Source: Clostridia bacterium
Lineage (GTDB): Bacteria > Bacillota > Clostridia > Lachnospirales > Anaerotignaceae
Length of the DNA: 64,000 nt
Direction of reading: 5' to 3'
NCBI GenBank assembly: GCA_910575055.1
Contig: CAJTDC010000017.1
Span: 1-64,000 of the forward strand
Shown here: piece by piece, positions 1-7,893 of the stretch
How positions within the stretch are numbered: the stretch's first letter is position 1
Layout of the letters: each line of letters starts with the position of its first letter
Program-made: the position numbers and the translations under genes
The notes under the pieces: generated by a model
The model's database searches: none
What the model was told of the DNA's origin: nothing
What the model saw: the letters and a program-made list of their open reading frames with translations, nothing else

Positions 1-87
1 AAGCTTACCAGCATTTTTCTCATTTTCTTCTGCCCATTTTTTGTAACCCTCTTTTACAATTTCTCTTAATCCTTCCATAGTTGCCAT
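1..87 (-). CDS. 5' fragment of a small protein, cut by the window edge
   Basis: Reading on the minus strand, an ATG at 87-85 lies about ten bases after a strong AAAAGGAG ribosome site (105-98). It opens a frame running off the window after 29 residues (MATMEGLREIVKEGYKKWAE...), with no stop. It is the last visible gene of the minus-strand small-gene operon of the mobile element and is preceded by a copy of the operon's leader repeat (GCTTGGACA on the plus strand near 130). The fragment is charged and probably helical; no family can be assigned. Confidence 0.55.
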   Translation of the reverse strand, partial: MATMEGLREIVKEGYKKWAEENEKNAGKL

Positions 88-161
88 ATGTTACTATCTC
101 CTTTTACTCTTAATTTTTTGTTGCACAGCTTGGACACTATATATTGTGGTTATTTAACTCA

Positions 162-806
162 TTACTCAAATAACCAATCATTCGTATCTGGTGAGAAAAG
201 ACCACATCCAATTCGATAAAGTGTAATATAATATATCACACCATAACATTGTTTCATTGCCACTAATAATGCTTTTATAACTGTTATTTCTTCAAATATG
301 TTATATGCCTGTTCATTTTCATATTCATGTTCATGTTTCAATATCATTGTATTCAATCTAGCTGTATGAATACGTAACATATCACCTAATTCTGATTGCA
401 AAAATTCCTTCTTGTCAAATTTTAACGTTGCAGGCTGATTTTTTTGCATTTCTTCACATTTCTCTAAAAACTTACCAATATTGTTATGACAATCCATCTG
501 ATTATATCTGTATTCTATTGTGCCAGTCATTTCTTCTAATGTAACAAGTTCATCTTCCCAATCTCTTTTAAAGTCACGCTTTTCCATTACTACCGCTTGT
601 CTGTCTACACTTTTTATCCATTTTAATGTTTTCAAATCTCTTTCGCTTACCGTGTTACCCTCTTGCAACACAATAACATTTGTCTGCCATCTACCTTCTT
701 CTTTATAAAATACTACTTTTACTTTCTCATTTTGAAGCACATCTAATTGCTTTTCCACTAATTCCTTTAAGCTTACATTCAAATTTAATTCTCTTGCAAT
801 TTTCAT
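162..806 (-). CDS. Hypothetical element protein, 214 aa
   Basis: Complete frame with a good ribosome site (GGAGG seven bases before the ATG). The product is charged, predicted soluble and helical, without signal peptide or membrane segment. The N-terminal part has alternating beta/charged segments (KVKVVFYKEEG, NVIVLQEGN) and the middle is Lys/Glu-rich. I do not recognise a family. It lies 13 bases downstream of the HTH gene in the same operon, transcribed away from the repressor, so an early accessory role in the mobile element is likely. Confidence 0.6.
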   Translation of the reverse strand: MKIARELNLNVSLKELVEKQLDVLQNEKVKVVFYKEEGRWQTNVIVLQEGNTVSERDLKTLKWIKSVDRQAVVMEKRDFKRDWEDELVTLEEMTGTIEYRYNQMDCHNNIGKFLEKCEEMQKNQPATLKFDKKEFLQSELGDMLRIHTARLNTMILKHEHEYENEQAYNIFEEITVIKALLVAMKQCYGVIYYITLYRIGCGLFSPDTNDWLFE

Positions 807-819
807 ATGATTTCCTCCT

Positions 820-1242
820 TTAAAATATCATATCTGCAGGGACTTCTACACCTTCTACTTCTGCAAATCTCTTTGCATTGATGAAATAACGCCATTTACT
901 AGAAACTTTTATAGCATAGCCCCAGCAAAATACTCTTTGCTGCAACCCTTTTCGCATTGTTTCAACACTTAGTCTCATAACACTGGCTGCATTTTCAACG
1001 CTAATTTGTGCTATTACATAGTCATTTTTCAATACCTTTACTATAGGTATATCTGTTTCAAAATAATTTTCATTTAGCCCTAATGCCGCTGCCATTTCTT
1101 TTCTTGTTTTTTCTGGCGGTATATTTTTTCCTGCTATGTATTGACTGATTGCATTTTTGCCTTTTCCTGTCAAATTAGCCACATCAACTTGTCTAAGGTT
1201 CAAATTCTCCATAGCCGTTTTTAGCTTTTGCGAAAATGTCAT
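820..1242 (-). CDS. XRE-type helix-turn-helix DNA-binding protein, 140 aa
   Basis: The N-terminal 55 residues form a Cro/CI-type HTH: FSQKLKTAMENLNLRQVDVA followed by TGKGKNAISQYIAGKNIPP and a third helix rich in Arg/Lys/Glu. The C-terminal half (residues 65-140) resembles the short tail of phage Cro/antirepressor-like regulators and has no peptidase motif. The start is the ATG at 1242, preceded by GGAGGTG; a longer frame upstream only reads through the operon leader repeat. It probably regulates the element together with the repressor at 2283, but its target is unknown. Confidence 0.75.
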   Translation of the reverse strand: MTFSQKLKTAMENLNLRQVDVANLTGKGKNAISQYIAGKNIPPEKTRKEMAAALGLNENYFETDIPIVKVLKNDYVIAQISVENAASVMRLSVETMRKGLQQRVFCWGYAIKVSSKWRYFINAKRFAEVEGVEVPADMIF

Positions 1243-1397
1243 ATTTCCACCTCCTAGCCCGTTATATTTATAAGCACTTGTGGATATTAACACAATGCTT
1301 TTAAACAAAGTAATCTGAATGTTTCTCTACCTTTTGGAGTAATAAGCGTTTGTGTACCGCTCCAATTTGTTTTTTCGTTGAATGATAAACCAAACAC

Positions 1398-1547
1398 CTA
1401 ATAAATAACCATTATTAAGCTATGAATAACACACCATAGAAAGAGAAAAAATTCAATTCTGTTTAGAATATGTATTGTTTCTTTTTCTATTTTTTCTACT
1501 CTTTTTTGTAAATCCTCTAAAGCTTCTATAAATTCCTCCTTTGTCAC
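1398..1547 (-). CDS. Small protein with coiled coil and C-terminal membrane segment, 49 aa
   Basis: A GTG at 1547-1545 follows GGAGGTGGAAAA and opens a 49-residue frame. Residues 1-27 are a charged amphipathic helix (EALEDLQKRVEKIEKE), followed by a hydrophobic stretch (FFLFLWCVIHSLIMVIY) that could span the membrane once. The ATG-initiated extension upstream is rejected because it translates the leader repeat shared with neighbouring genes. Function unknown; the shape resembles small phage superinfection or holin-like peptides, but nothing shows that. Confidence 0.5.
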   Translation of the reverse strand: MTKEEFIEALEDLQKRVEKIEKETIHILNRIEFFLFLWCVIHSLIMVIY

Positions 1548-1556
1548 TTTTCCACC

Positions 1557-1885
1557 TCCTAACCTACTATATTTTGTGTTACATTGCTTGGACATTGTTG
1601 CTTATACTCAAAACTACACAATCTTTGCGAACATAACACCGTTTAGCGTTCGCCTATCCTCTTTTTTTAGACTGATTTCTATATTATTACTAATTGTACA
1701 ATATGGTTTGCCATTTTTTCTTCCAAATTTTATAGTACCTATGGTTTTTTTCTCCTCTTTATAAGGTGTATCAGTGTCAACTTGTAAAAACTTATTTCCC
1801 TTGTAATCCTCAACGATTTTTATGTCTTTTGCTTTCATTTTCACATCTCCTAACTTACTATATTTTGTGTTGCACCGCTTGGACA
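1557..1885 (-). repeat. Operon leader repeat, two near-identical 36-bp copies plus diverged copies
   Basis: Plus-strand 1561-1596 and 1851-1886 match at 32 of 36 positions (core CTATATTTTGTGTT and GCTTGGACATT). Each sits just before the ribosome site of a small gene on the minus strand. Related sequence occurs at about 121-136 (GCACAGCTTGGACA) and, more diverged, at 1251-1286. It may be a shared 5' leader, internal promoter or regulatory site, or a by-product of cassette duplication. Confidence 0.6.
1614..1838 (-). CDS. Small hypothetical element protein, 74 aa
   Basis: ATG at 1838-1836 with GGAG ten bases upstream. The product is basic and probably beta-rich (YKGNKFLQVDTDTPYKEEKK, then IGTIKFGRKNGKPYCTISN), soluble, with no recognised family. 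It belongs to the small-gene operon and is preceded by the same 36-bp leader repeat as its neighbour at 1398-1547. Upstream in-frame ATG codons lie inside that repeat and lack a ribosome site. Confidence 0.5.
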   Translation of the reverse strand: MKAKDIKIVEDYKGNKFLQVDTDTPYKEEKKTIGTIKFGRKNGKPYCTISNNIEISLKKEDRRTLNGVMFAKIV

Positions 1886-1909
1886 TTTGTTACTTGTGGT
1901 TGTTTCTTT

Positions 1910-2080
1910 CTAACTAATTTGTTGCAATTTATCTGTAGTTATTTTTTGCTGTTCTTGTAATTGAAGTCCTATTACAATTCCTTTAATTAAAACTAAATCA
2001 TCTGGTTGTAATGTTATGAAAGCTGAAATAAATTCTTTATCTGCTTTATGAACATTTATAATATTAGTTTCTTTTTTCAT
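1910..2080 (-). CDS. Small hypothetical protein, first gene of the element operon, 56 aa
   Basis: A short frame starts at 2080 (ATG, preceded by AAAAAAGGAGATGAGATT) and encodes MKKETNIINVHKADKEFISA..., ending in a Gln-rich helix. It lies directly downstream of the strong minus-strand promoter at 2191-2163, in the Cro position of a lambdoid-like switch. No HTH can be recognised in it. Its perfect ribosome site and position make it real despite its size. Confidence 0.55.
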   Translation of the reverse strand: MKKETNIINVHKADKEFISAFITLQPDDLVLIKGIVIGLQLQEQQKITTDKLQQIS

Positions 2081-2149
2081 AATCTCATCTCCTTTTTTAC
2101 ATTCTCTTAGTTAAATTAGTTTTTTAACTATATCTAACTGTTTTTAATT

Positions 2150-2262
2150 GGTTGACAAACTAAATATAGCACATCTTTTTTAGTGTGTCAACTACTTTTT
2201 TTAAAAAAATTTATTTTTTTTAGTTGACTAACCAAAAAAAGAATGTTACTATATAAATATCA
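2150..2262. promoter_or_regulatory. Divergent lysogeny-type switch: two promoters and three operator-like sites
   Basis: Minus strand: TTGACA (2191-2186), 17-bp spacer, TATATT (2168-2163), firing toward 2080. Plus strand: TTGACT (2224-2229), 17-bp spacer, TACTAT (2247-2252), firing toward the repressor. Three GTTGAC-containing sites (about 2150-2162, 2186-2194 on the other strand, 2222-2233) overlap these promoters; the outer two together form the inverted pair TTGGTTGACAAACTA / TAGTTGACTAACCAA. This is the architecture of a CI/Cro-like switch; assigning the sites to the repressor at 2283 is inference. Confidence 0.7.
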
Positions 2263-2282
2263 ATAATAAGGAGGTGATTTAT

Positions 2283-2828
2283 GTGCACAATAGAATTAGA
2301 TTATTACGTGAAACAAAAAAACTTTCTCGTGCTGCATTTGGTGAAAAAATAGGCGTCAGCGGAGATGTCATTAATAATCTTGAACGTGGTAGAGTTGAAA
2401 TAAAAGAACATATTATAAAGTTAATATGTACTCAATTTTCAGTAAATGAAAACTGGTTACGAAATGGTAACGAACCTATGTTCTTGAAAACATCAGATAG
2501 TATAATGGAGCAATTACGGGAAGAATTTCATCTTGATGATTTTTCTTTCAGTTTGGTTTATGAGTATTTAAAATTAGATGAAGATAAACGACATATTGTT
2601 CAAGAATATGTGTACAACGTTATGAAAGTACCACAACCTACATCTCAAAAGCCACTTGAAGAAATGTCACTTGAAGAACTAGCAGTTGAAAGGGAAAAAG
2701 CAGAAGCAGAATATATAAAAAGCATCTCAAATTCTGTAAAGAAAACAACGTCGGCTGTCTTGAATACTACCGTCGACACCCAAAGTTTAAAAAACAAAGA
2801 TACAAATAACAAAGTTTCAAATCAGTAA
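2283..2828 (+). CDS. XRE-family repressor of the mobile element, 181 aa
   Basis: The HTH covers residues 1-60: IRLLRETKKLSRAAFGEKI, then GVSGDVINNLERGRVEIKE, followed by the phage-repressor phrase FSVNENWLRNGNEPMF. The C-terminal half is charged and helical with no S24 peptidase motif, so control by RecA-stimulated self-cleavage is not expected. The start is GTG 2283, seven bases after AAGGAGG; the in-frame GTG at 2274 overlaps that ribosome site. It is transcribed divergently from the small-gene operon and toward the integrase, as expected for a lysogeny module. Confidence 0.85.
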   Translation: MHNRIRLLRETKKLSRAAFGEKIGVSGDVINNLERGRVEIKEHIIKLICTQFSVNENWLRNGNEPMFLKTSDSIMEQLREEFHLDDFSFSLVYEYLKLDEDKRHIVQEYVYNVMKVPQPTSQKPLEEMSLEELAVEREKAEAEYIKSISNSVKKTTSAVLNTTVDTQSLKNKDTNNKVSNQ

Positions 2829-2830
2829 CA

Positions 2831-2864
2831 AAAGCCCTTGTGTTTTGTAATAGCACTAAGGGCT
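2831..2864 (+). terminator. Hairpin after the repressor gene
   Basis: AAGCCCTT at 2831 pairs with AAGGGCTT ending near 2864 around a long loop. There is no strong T tract, so it may be a weak terminator or attenuator between the repressor and the coiled-coil gene. Confidence 0.45.
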
Positions 2865-2895
2865 TACATAAAAATAAGTAAAGGAGCGACTTTTA

Positions 2896-3336
2896 ATGAC
2901 AGAAGAAACAAAAGAAGTAATTAATGTAATGAAAGATATGTTTGACATATTAAATGATAAGATAGGTACATTAAGCGGTAAAATGGACAATATGCAAAAA
3001 GATATATCTGATGTAAAAGAACGTCTTACTAATGTCGAAAATAAAGTTACTAATATTGAAACTCGTGTTACTAACGTCGAAAATAAAGTTACTAATATTG
3101 AAACTCGTGTTACTAACGTCGAAAATAAAGTTACTAAAATAGAATTAACACTTGAAAACGAAACAAATCCACGCATTAGAGCACTTTACGACGGCTATAT
3201 AGCTAACAGCGAAAAGCTAGACAAAATAGAACCTGTAGTTGATGATGTAAAAGCTATCAAAACGAAAACAGACATCATAGAACTTGCAGTAAAATCACAT
3301 TCTCATGACATCAATCGTTTTAAAAGGGTAAAATAA
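2896..3336 (+). CDS. Heptad-repeat coiled-coil protein, 146 aa
   Basis: ATG 2896 follows AAGGAG. Residues 1-40 are an acidic helix and residues 40-90 carry repeated units VTNVENKVTNIETR with hydrophobic residues in a 3-4 spacing, typical of a parallel coiled coil; the tail (DINRFKRVK) is basic. No signal peptide or membrane segment. It lies between the repressor and the integrase. Such proteins are common near lysogeny modules, but no function is established that I can name. Confidence 0.7.
   Translation: MTEETKEVINVMKDMFDILNDKIGTLSGKMDNMQKDISDVKERLTNVENKVTNIETRVTNVENKVTNIETRVTNVENKVTKIELTLENETNPRIRALYDGYIANSEKLDKIEPVVDDVKAIKTKTDIIELAVKSHSHDINRFKRVK
3028..3135 (+). repeat. In-frame 42-bp tandem repeat, about 2.6 copies
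   Basis: Positions 3028-3069 and 3070-3111 are identical but for one base (AATGTC/AACGTC), followed by a partial third copy to 3135. The period of 42 bp equals 14 residues, two heptads, so copy-number change would keep both frame and coiled-coil register. Confidence 0.9.
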
Positions 3337-3379
3337 AAAAATGCCCTTGTGTTACCAGCACAAAGACATTTCATATAAA

Positions 3380-3430
3380 GGGGTAAAATGATATACCCTA
3401 ACCACTAAAAAAAGTATATCAGATTACCCC
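3380..3430. repeat. 17-bp inverted repeat before the integrase gene
   Basis: The left arm 3380-3396 (GGGGTAAAATGATATAC) and right arm 3414-3430 (GTATATCAGATTACCCC) match at 15 of 17 positions and are separated by 17 bp. The structure lies about 50 bp before the integrase start. It could be a terminator/attenuator, an operator, or a recombinase/excisionase arm site. Confidence 0.55.
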
Positions 3431-3482
3431 TTATTTTGCTATACCCTTTTTTAAAAAAAAGTTAAAAATAAGGAGGTTTTTT

Positions 3483-4484
3483 ATGAAAAATCCTAATCAC
3501 TATGGGACAGTAACAAAATTATCGGGTAATCGCCGCCGTCCATTCATTATAAAAGAAGGTAACACTGGCAAACAAAAAATAATAGGTTATGCTGCTACAC
3601 GTGAAGAAGGGTTAATACTACTAGCACAATACAATAACAATGCTTGGGACATAGAAGCAGATAAAATTACATTGCAGCAACTGTATAATTTATGGTTAGA
3701 AAAAAGAGCCATCAAGCTAGGTACTTCTAATCAAAATTTACTAAAAGCGGCTTACAAACATTGTATTTCTCTTTCTGATATGCAATATAAAAAAATAAAG
3801 TCTTACCATATGCAAGATTGTATTGATAATTGTGGGCTTAGTTATTCTATGCAATCCGCAATCAAAAATCTATTTGGACATCTTGACCGTTTTGCTATGG
3901 AGTTAGATATTATTTCAAAATGCTATTCGAGCCTTTTAACTTCTGCACCTATACCAGAAACAGCAAAACAGATATTTACAGATGAAGAAGTTAATCGCTT
4001 ATGGCAAAATCAAAATATTGATTATGTAGATAGTATATTATTCTTACTCTATACTGGTTTTAGAATATCGGAAATGTTCGACTTAAAAATTGAAAATATT
4101 GATATAAAAAATCAAACTATGATAGGTGGTATAAAAACAGAAGCTGGCAAAAATCGCATTGTACCTATACATTCAAAGATATTCCACATCGTACAAAATA
4201 GATTAAAACATTCAAAAAGTGGCTACCTATTTGAATGTAATGACAAAAAACTAAAATCGTCTTGTTATAGAAGGTCTTGGGCTAACATTATGAAAATATT
4301 AGAAATGAAGCATACACCTCATGAATGTAGACACACATTTCGTTCTAGGCTTGATAGTATAGGAGCAAATAAAGTTTGTATTGATAAAATTATGGGGCAT
4401 AAATCAGAAGGTACTGGTGAAAGGGTATATACTCATAAAAGTATTGAAGAACTCAAAAAAAATATTGAACTAATAACAAATTAA
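3483..4484 (+). CDS. Tyrosine site-specific integrase of the mobile element, 333 aa
   Basis: Phage/ICE integrase layout: N-terminal arm-binding region, core-binding domain (about 55-150) and catalytic domain (about 160-333). Catalytic residues are visible in order: Arg in TGFRISEMFDL, Lys in GIKTEAGKNR, His-x-x-Arg in HECRHTFRSR, His in IMGHKSEG and the nucleophile Tyr in ERVYTHKS. ATG 3483 follows AAGGAGG. It is the last element gene before chromosomal genes, so one attachment site should lie in 4,485-4,634; the partner site is outside the window and was not seen. Confidence 0.93.
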   Translation: MKNPNHYGTVTKLSGNRRRPFIIKEGNTGKQKIIGYAATREEGLILLAQYNNNAWDIEADKITLQQLYNLWLEKRAIKLGTSNQNLLKAAYKHCISLSDMQYKKIKSYHMQDCIDNCGLSYSMQSAIKNLFGHLDRFAMELDIISKCYSSLLTSAPIPETAKQIFTDEEVNRLWQNQNIDYVDSILFLLYTGFRISEMFDLKIENIDIKNQTMIGGIKTEAGKNRIVPIHSKIFHIVQNRLKHSKSGYLFECNDKKLKSSCYRRSWANIMKILEMKHTPHECRHTFRSRLDSIGANKVCIDKIMGHKSEGTGERVYTHKSIEELKKNIELITN

Positions 4485-4491
4485 TAACACA

Positions 4492-4531
4492 AAAGGCAAG
4501 AAACCCATAATATAGCATACTTCTTGCCTTT
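4492..4531 (+). terminator. Terminator of the integrase gene
   Basis: An 11-bp perfect stem, AAAGGCAAGAA (4492-4502) with TTCTTGCCTTT (4521-4531), lies seven bases after the integrase stop. The descending arm ends in TTT. Confidence 0.75.
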
Positions 4532-4634
4532 AACAAAGTTATAATACAATAAAATAAGTACTATTTATAAAAAATATTTATAGCTTAAATAGTATACAAA
4601 CAATTCAAATAAAAAATAGAAAGGAAGTTATTAT

Positions 4635-5705
4635 GTGAGTACTTATCACGAACAGCAAAAAAGAAATAATACAATACGTTTACGTGCTATATTAGAGGAG
4701 TGTCCTTATTTTTTAGGAGAATTTTTTAGAGCAATGGCCAATACAGCATCTATTAAAACACGTGTGGTATATGCTTATGATTTAAAAATATTTTTTACAT
4801 ATATTTCACAACATCATAAAAAATTAAAAGGGACTGCATTAGAAGATATGCAATTAGACTGCTTAAATGAAATCAGTGCAGATGACATTGAAAGCTTTTT
4901 AGAATATTTAACATATTATCAAAAGCCTGACCCCTTTTGTCCAGAAAAAATGATTGATATTCAAAATGATGCTGTGGGAAAAACTCGTAAATTAGCTGCT
5001 GTTAGAACAATGTATCAATTTTTTTATAAAAAACAAAAAATATCTTCCAATCCTGCTGCTATTGTAGATGCTCCCAAAATACACAAAAAACAGATTATTT
5101 ACTTAGAACCTGATGAAGTGGCCAATCTTTTAGATTTAGTAGAAAATTGTAATACAGATGCTATGTCACATACACAAAAGGCTCACATAGCTCACAGCCA
5201 AAAAAGAGATTTGGCACTTATTTCACTTTTTTTGGGTACAGGTATGCGTGTTTCAGAATGTGTAGGAATTGACTTAAATGACATTGATTTTCGAAACAAC
5301 AGTGTAAAAGTTATTCGCAAAGGCGGCAATGAGTCAATACTTTATTTTAATGAAGAAGTACAACAGGCTTTATTAGATTACATTGCTCAAAGAGAAAAAC
5401 AAAAAAATAAAGCAGAGCAAGAGCAAGCTCTTTTTCTTTCTAATAGAGGTACTCGTATTACAGTACGTGCTGTTGAAAATATTGTGAAAAAATATTCTCG
5501 CATTACATCACCTTCTAAAAAAATATCTCCTCACAAATTACGTAGCACATACGCCACTTCTCTTTATCAAGAAACTGGTGATATTTATTTAGTAGCGGAT
5601 GCTTTAGGACATTCTGACATAAACACTACTCAAAAACATTATGCAGCAATGGGAGAAAATCGTCGTCGCAGTGCTCCAAACTATATCAAACTTCGCAAAA
5701 ATTAA
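4635..5705 (+). CDS. XerC/XerD-like tyrosine recombinase, 356 aa
   Basis: Core-binding domain at about residues 25-150 and catalytic domain at 165-356. Visible catalytic residues: Arg in GTGMRVSECVG, Lys in VIRKGGNES, HKLRSTYAT, GHSDINTTQKHY with the nucleophile Tyr. The start is GTG 4635, because the overlapping ATG is followed at once by a stop in its own frame; AAGGAAG precedes it. The insert EKQKNKAEQEQ makes it longer than classical XerC/D (about 300). It pairs with a Nudix gene 26 bp downstream and looks chromosomal rather than part of the element. Whether it resolves chromosome dimers cannot be told. Confidence 0.85.
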   Translation: MSTYHEQQKRNNTIRLRAILEECPYFLGEFFRAMANTASIKTRVVYAYDLKIFFTYISQHHKKLKGTALEDMQLDCLNEISADDIESFLEYLTYYQKPDPFCPEKMIDIQNDAVGKTRKLAAVRTMYQFFYKKQKISSNPAAIVDAPKIHKKQIIYLEPDEVANLLDLVENCNTDAMSHTQKAHIAHSQKRDLALISLFLGTGMRVSECVGIDLNDIDFRNNSVKVIRKGGNESILYFNEEVQQALLDYIAQREKQKNKAEQEQALFLSNRGTRITVRAVENIVKKYSRITSPSKKISPHKLRSTYATSLYQETGDIYLVADALGHSDINTTQKHYAAMGENRRRSAPNYIKLRKN

Positions 5706-5731
5706 TCAAAAATCAATAAAGGAGTGATTTT

Positions 5732-6361
5732 GTGAAAGATACAACGGATTATATACAAAATATCAAAAACAAATTACAAAATAAAACACCTAAGCCCATT
5801 ATGAAATATCTTCCTTCTGCTGTTATGCTTTTACTTTTTTGTATTGATGATGAAATTCATTTACTTTTTACCAAACGTTCAGAATATCTACTTCATCAAC
5901 CAGGTGACATCAGTTTTCCAGGAGGTAGAGGAGAAAATGATGAAACACCACTTCAAACTGCATTGCGTGAAACACAAGAAGAACTTGGTATTTCTCCAGA
6001 TAATATCACTGTACTTGGTTGTATGGATTTTGTATTGACAACATTTGGTGTTGTAATTATGCCTTTTGTAGGATTTGTTTCAGACATCAATATAAAAGAT
6101 ATTTCTTTCAGTAGAGATGAAGTAGACGAAATATTTACTGTACCAATTTCTTTTTTAAAAAAAACAGAGCCTGAAATTCATTATTTATATTTTTCTCCTT
6201 TTACAAAAGAAGATTTTCCTTATGAACGCATTTATGGAGGTAAAAATTATCCTTTTGCTACACCAAAAATACCAGAATTATTTTATCAATATAAACAATA
6301 TACCATTTGGGGTATTACAGCACAAATTACACATCATGCTGTTATATCGCTTTTTTCATAA
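5732..6361 (+). CDS. Nudix hydrolase, CoA-pyrophosphatase-like, 209 aa
   Basis: The Nudix box is complete (GGRGENDETPLQTAL then RETQEELGI), preceded by PGDISFPGG, the phrase typical of the NudL/CoA diphosphatase branch. Such enzymes split CoA and related nucleotides into 4'-phosphopantetheine and 3',5'-ADP using Mg2+ held by the REtxEE glutamates. The start is GTG 5732 after AAAGGAGTG. Substrate is inferred from the motif. Cytosolic; probably cotranscribed with the recombinase. Confidence 0.87.
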   Translation: MKDTTDYIQNIKNKLQNKTPKPIMKYLPSAVMLLLFCIDDEIHLLFTKRSEYLLHQPGDISFPGGRGENDETPLQTALRETQEELGISPDNITVLGCMDFVLTTFGVVIMPFVGFVSDINIKDISFSRDEVDEIFTVPISFLKKTEPEIHYLYFSPFTKEDFPYERIYGGKNYPFATPKIPELFYQYKQYTIWGITAQITHHAVISLFS

Positions 6362-6373
6362 AACAATTTTGTA

Positions 6374-6411
6374 TTGTGTTCAAAAGGATTTGTTATTCCT
6401 TTTGAACACAA
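6374..6411 (+). terminator. Strong terminator after the Nudix gene
   Basis: A 15-bp perfect stem: TTGTGTTCAAAAGGA (6374-6388) pairs with TCCTTTTGAACACAA (6397-6411), followed by TTATTTTCT. It separates the plus-strand genes from the minus-strand recombinase. Confidence 0.85.
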
Positions 6412-6494
6412 TTATTTTCTATTTTATATAATTATATTTAAGAAGTAACAGAAGTGTCCTTTTGCCAACATAACATATTTCGTCCTTATTGCCT

Positions 6495-7202
<708 letters not shown>

Positions 7203-7288
7203 TCATAGATATTATTTTTTCCCCTAATTTTGATTTTATTAGTAATATAAAGTGGATAAATATACAAAAAAATCTACTTTTTTCATAA

Positions 7289-7319
7289 AAAAACGTGTTG
7301 ATAAAATCAACACGTTTTT
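7289..7319 (-). terminator. Terminator closing the particle operon
   Basis: AAAAACGTGTTGAT and ATCAACACGTTTTT form a 14-bp stem with a 3-base loop; A and T tracts on both sides allow bidirectional termination. It lies a few bases after the stop of the last tail gene (7324). Confidence 0.9.
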
Positions 7320-7323
7320 TTAT

Positions 7324-7893
7324 TTATATATCCCAATATCTAATATCTTCTTCTCTTACATCAACATATCGGAATTGTTTTCTTTTTAAATCCCCATAAG
7401 TATAAGGTTTTATTTCACCATACAAATTATATCGTAATGTTACTTCTAATGTGATATTTGCTGGTATCATTTTTCGTACTGTCTTTATTATTTCTTCTCG
7501 TAATTGCTTTTTAATCAATCTAATTTCAATATGTAAATAATACAAATCATACTGCATATCTACTTTTACATTCGTTACATTATCTTTATTACATATCCCT
7601 TCCAGCCAATCCAATAAATGAAAATAGGTATAAGGTTTATGATGGTTCCACAAAAAAAGTATTCTTTGTCTAAAGTCTTCTAAACTTTCGTTTTGTTCTC
7701 TTACAATATTTAAAAGTTTCGCTCTTCTTTTTAGGCCTCTTTCTGTTGCTGTTACAATCCATTGGTCAGCTTCTAAATCTTCTTTTGCCTGCTTTTCTTC
7801 TGCTAATATACTACCTTCTATTTCTGAAAGCGTTTGAAATTCTCTTGTATCTTTTACAAAAGGTGGTAAATATTTTTCGTACATTTGTTTCAT
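7324..7893 (-). CDS. xkdU: Baseplate protein, XkdU-like (DUF2313-type), 189 aa
   Basis: Last gene of the particle operon, immediately after the baseplate J gene and overlapping it by 4 bp. In PBSX-type and Mu-type contractile tails this position holds a wedge/tail-tip protein. The N-terminus (YLPPFVKDTREFQTLSEIEG) and the central IREQNESLEDFRQR-like segment fit DUF2313 proteins, as does the length. No tail fibre or collar gene follows: a terminator starts within five bases. Confidence 0.8.
   Translation of the reverse strand: MKQMYEKYLPPFVKDTREFQTLSEIEGSILAEEKQAKEDLEADQWIVTATERGLKRRAKLLNIVREQNESLEDFRQRILFLWNHHKPYTYFHLLDWLEGICNKDNVTNVKVDMQYDLYYLHIEIRLIKKQLREEIIKTVRKMIPANITLEVTLRYNLYGEIKPYTYGDLKRKQFRYVDVREEDIRYWDI

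Noticed and set aside
3028-3135. CRISPR-like repeat
   Set aside because: Contiguous in-frame repeat inside a coiled-coil gene, no spacers.
4485-4634. Attachment site of the integrase element
   Set aside because: Its location here is expected, but the partner copy lies outside the window, so no core sequence can be shown.
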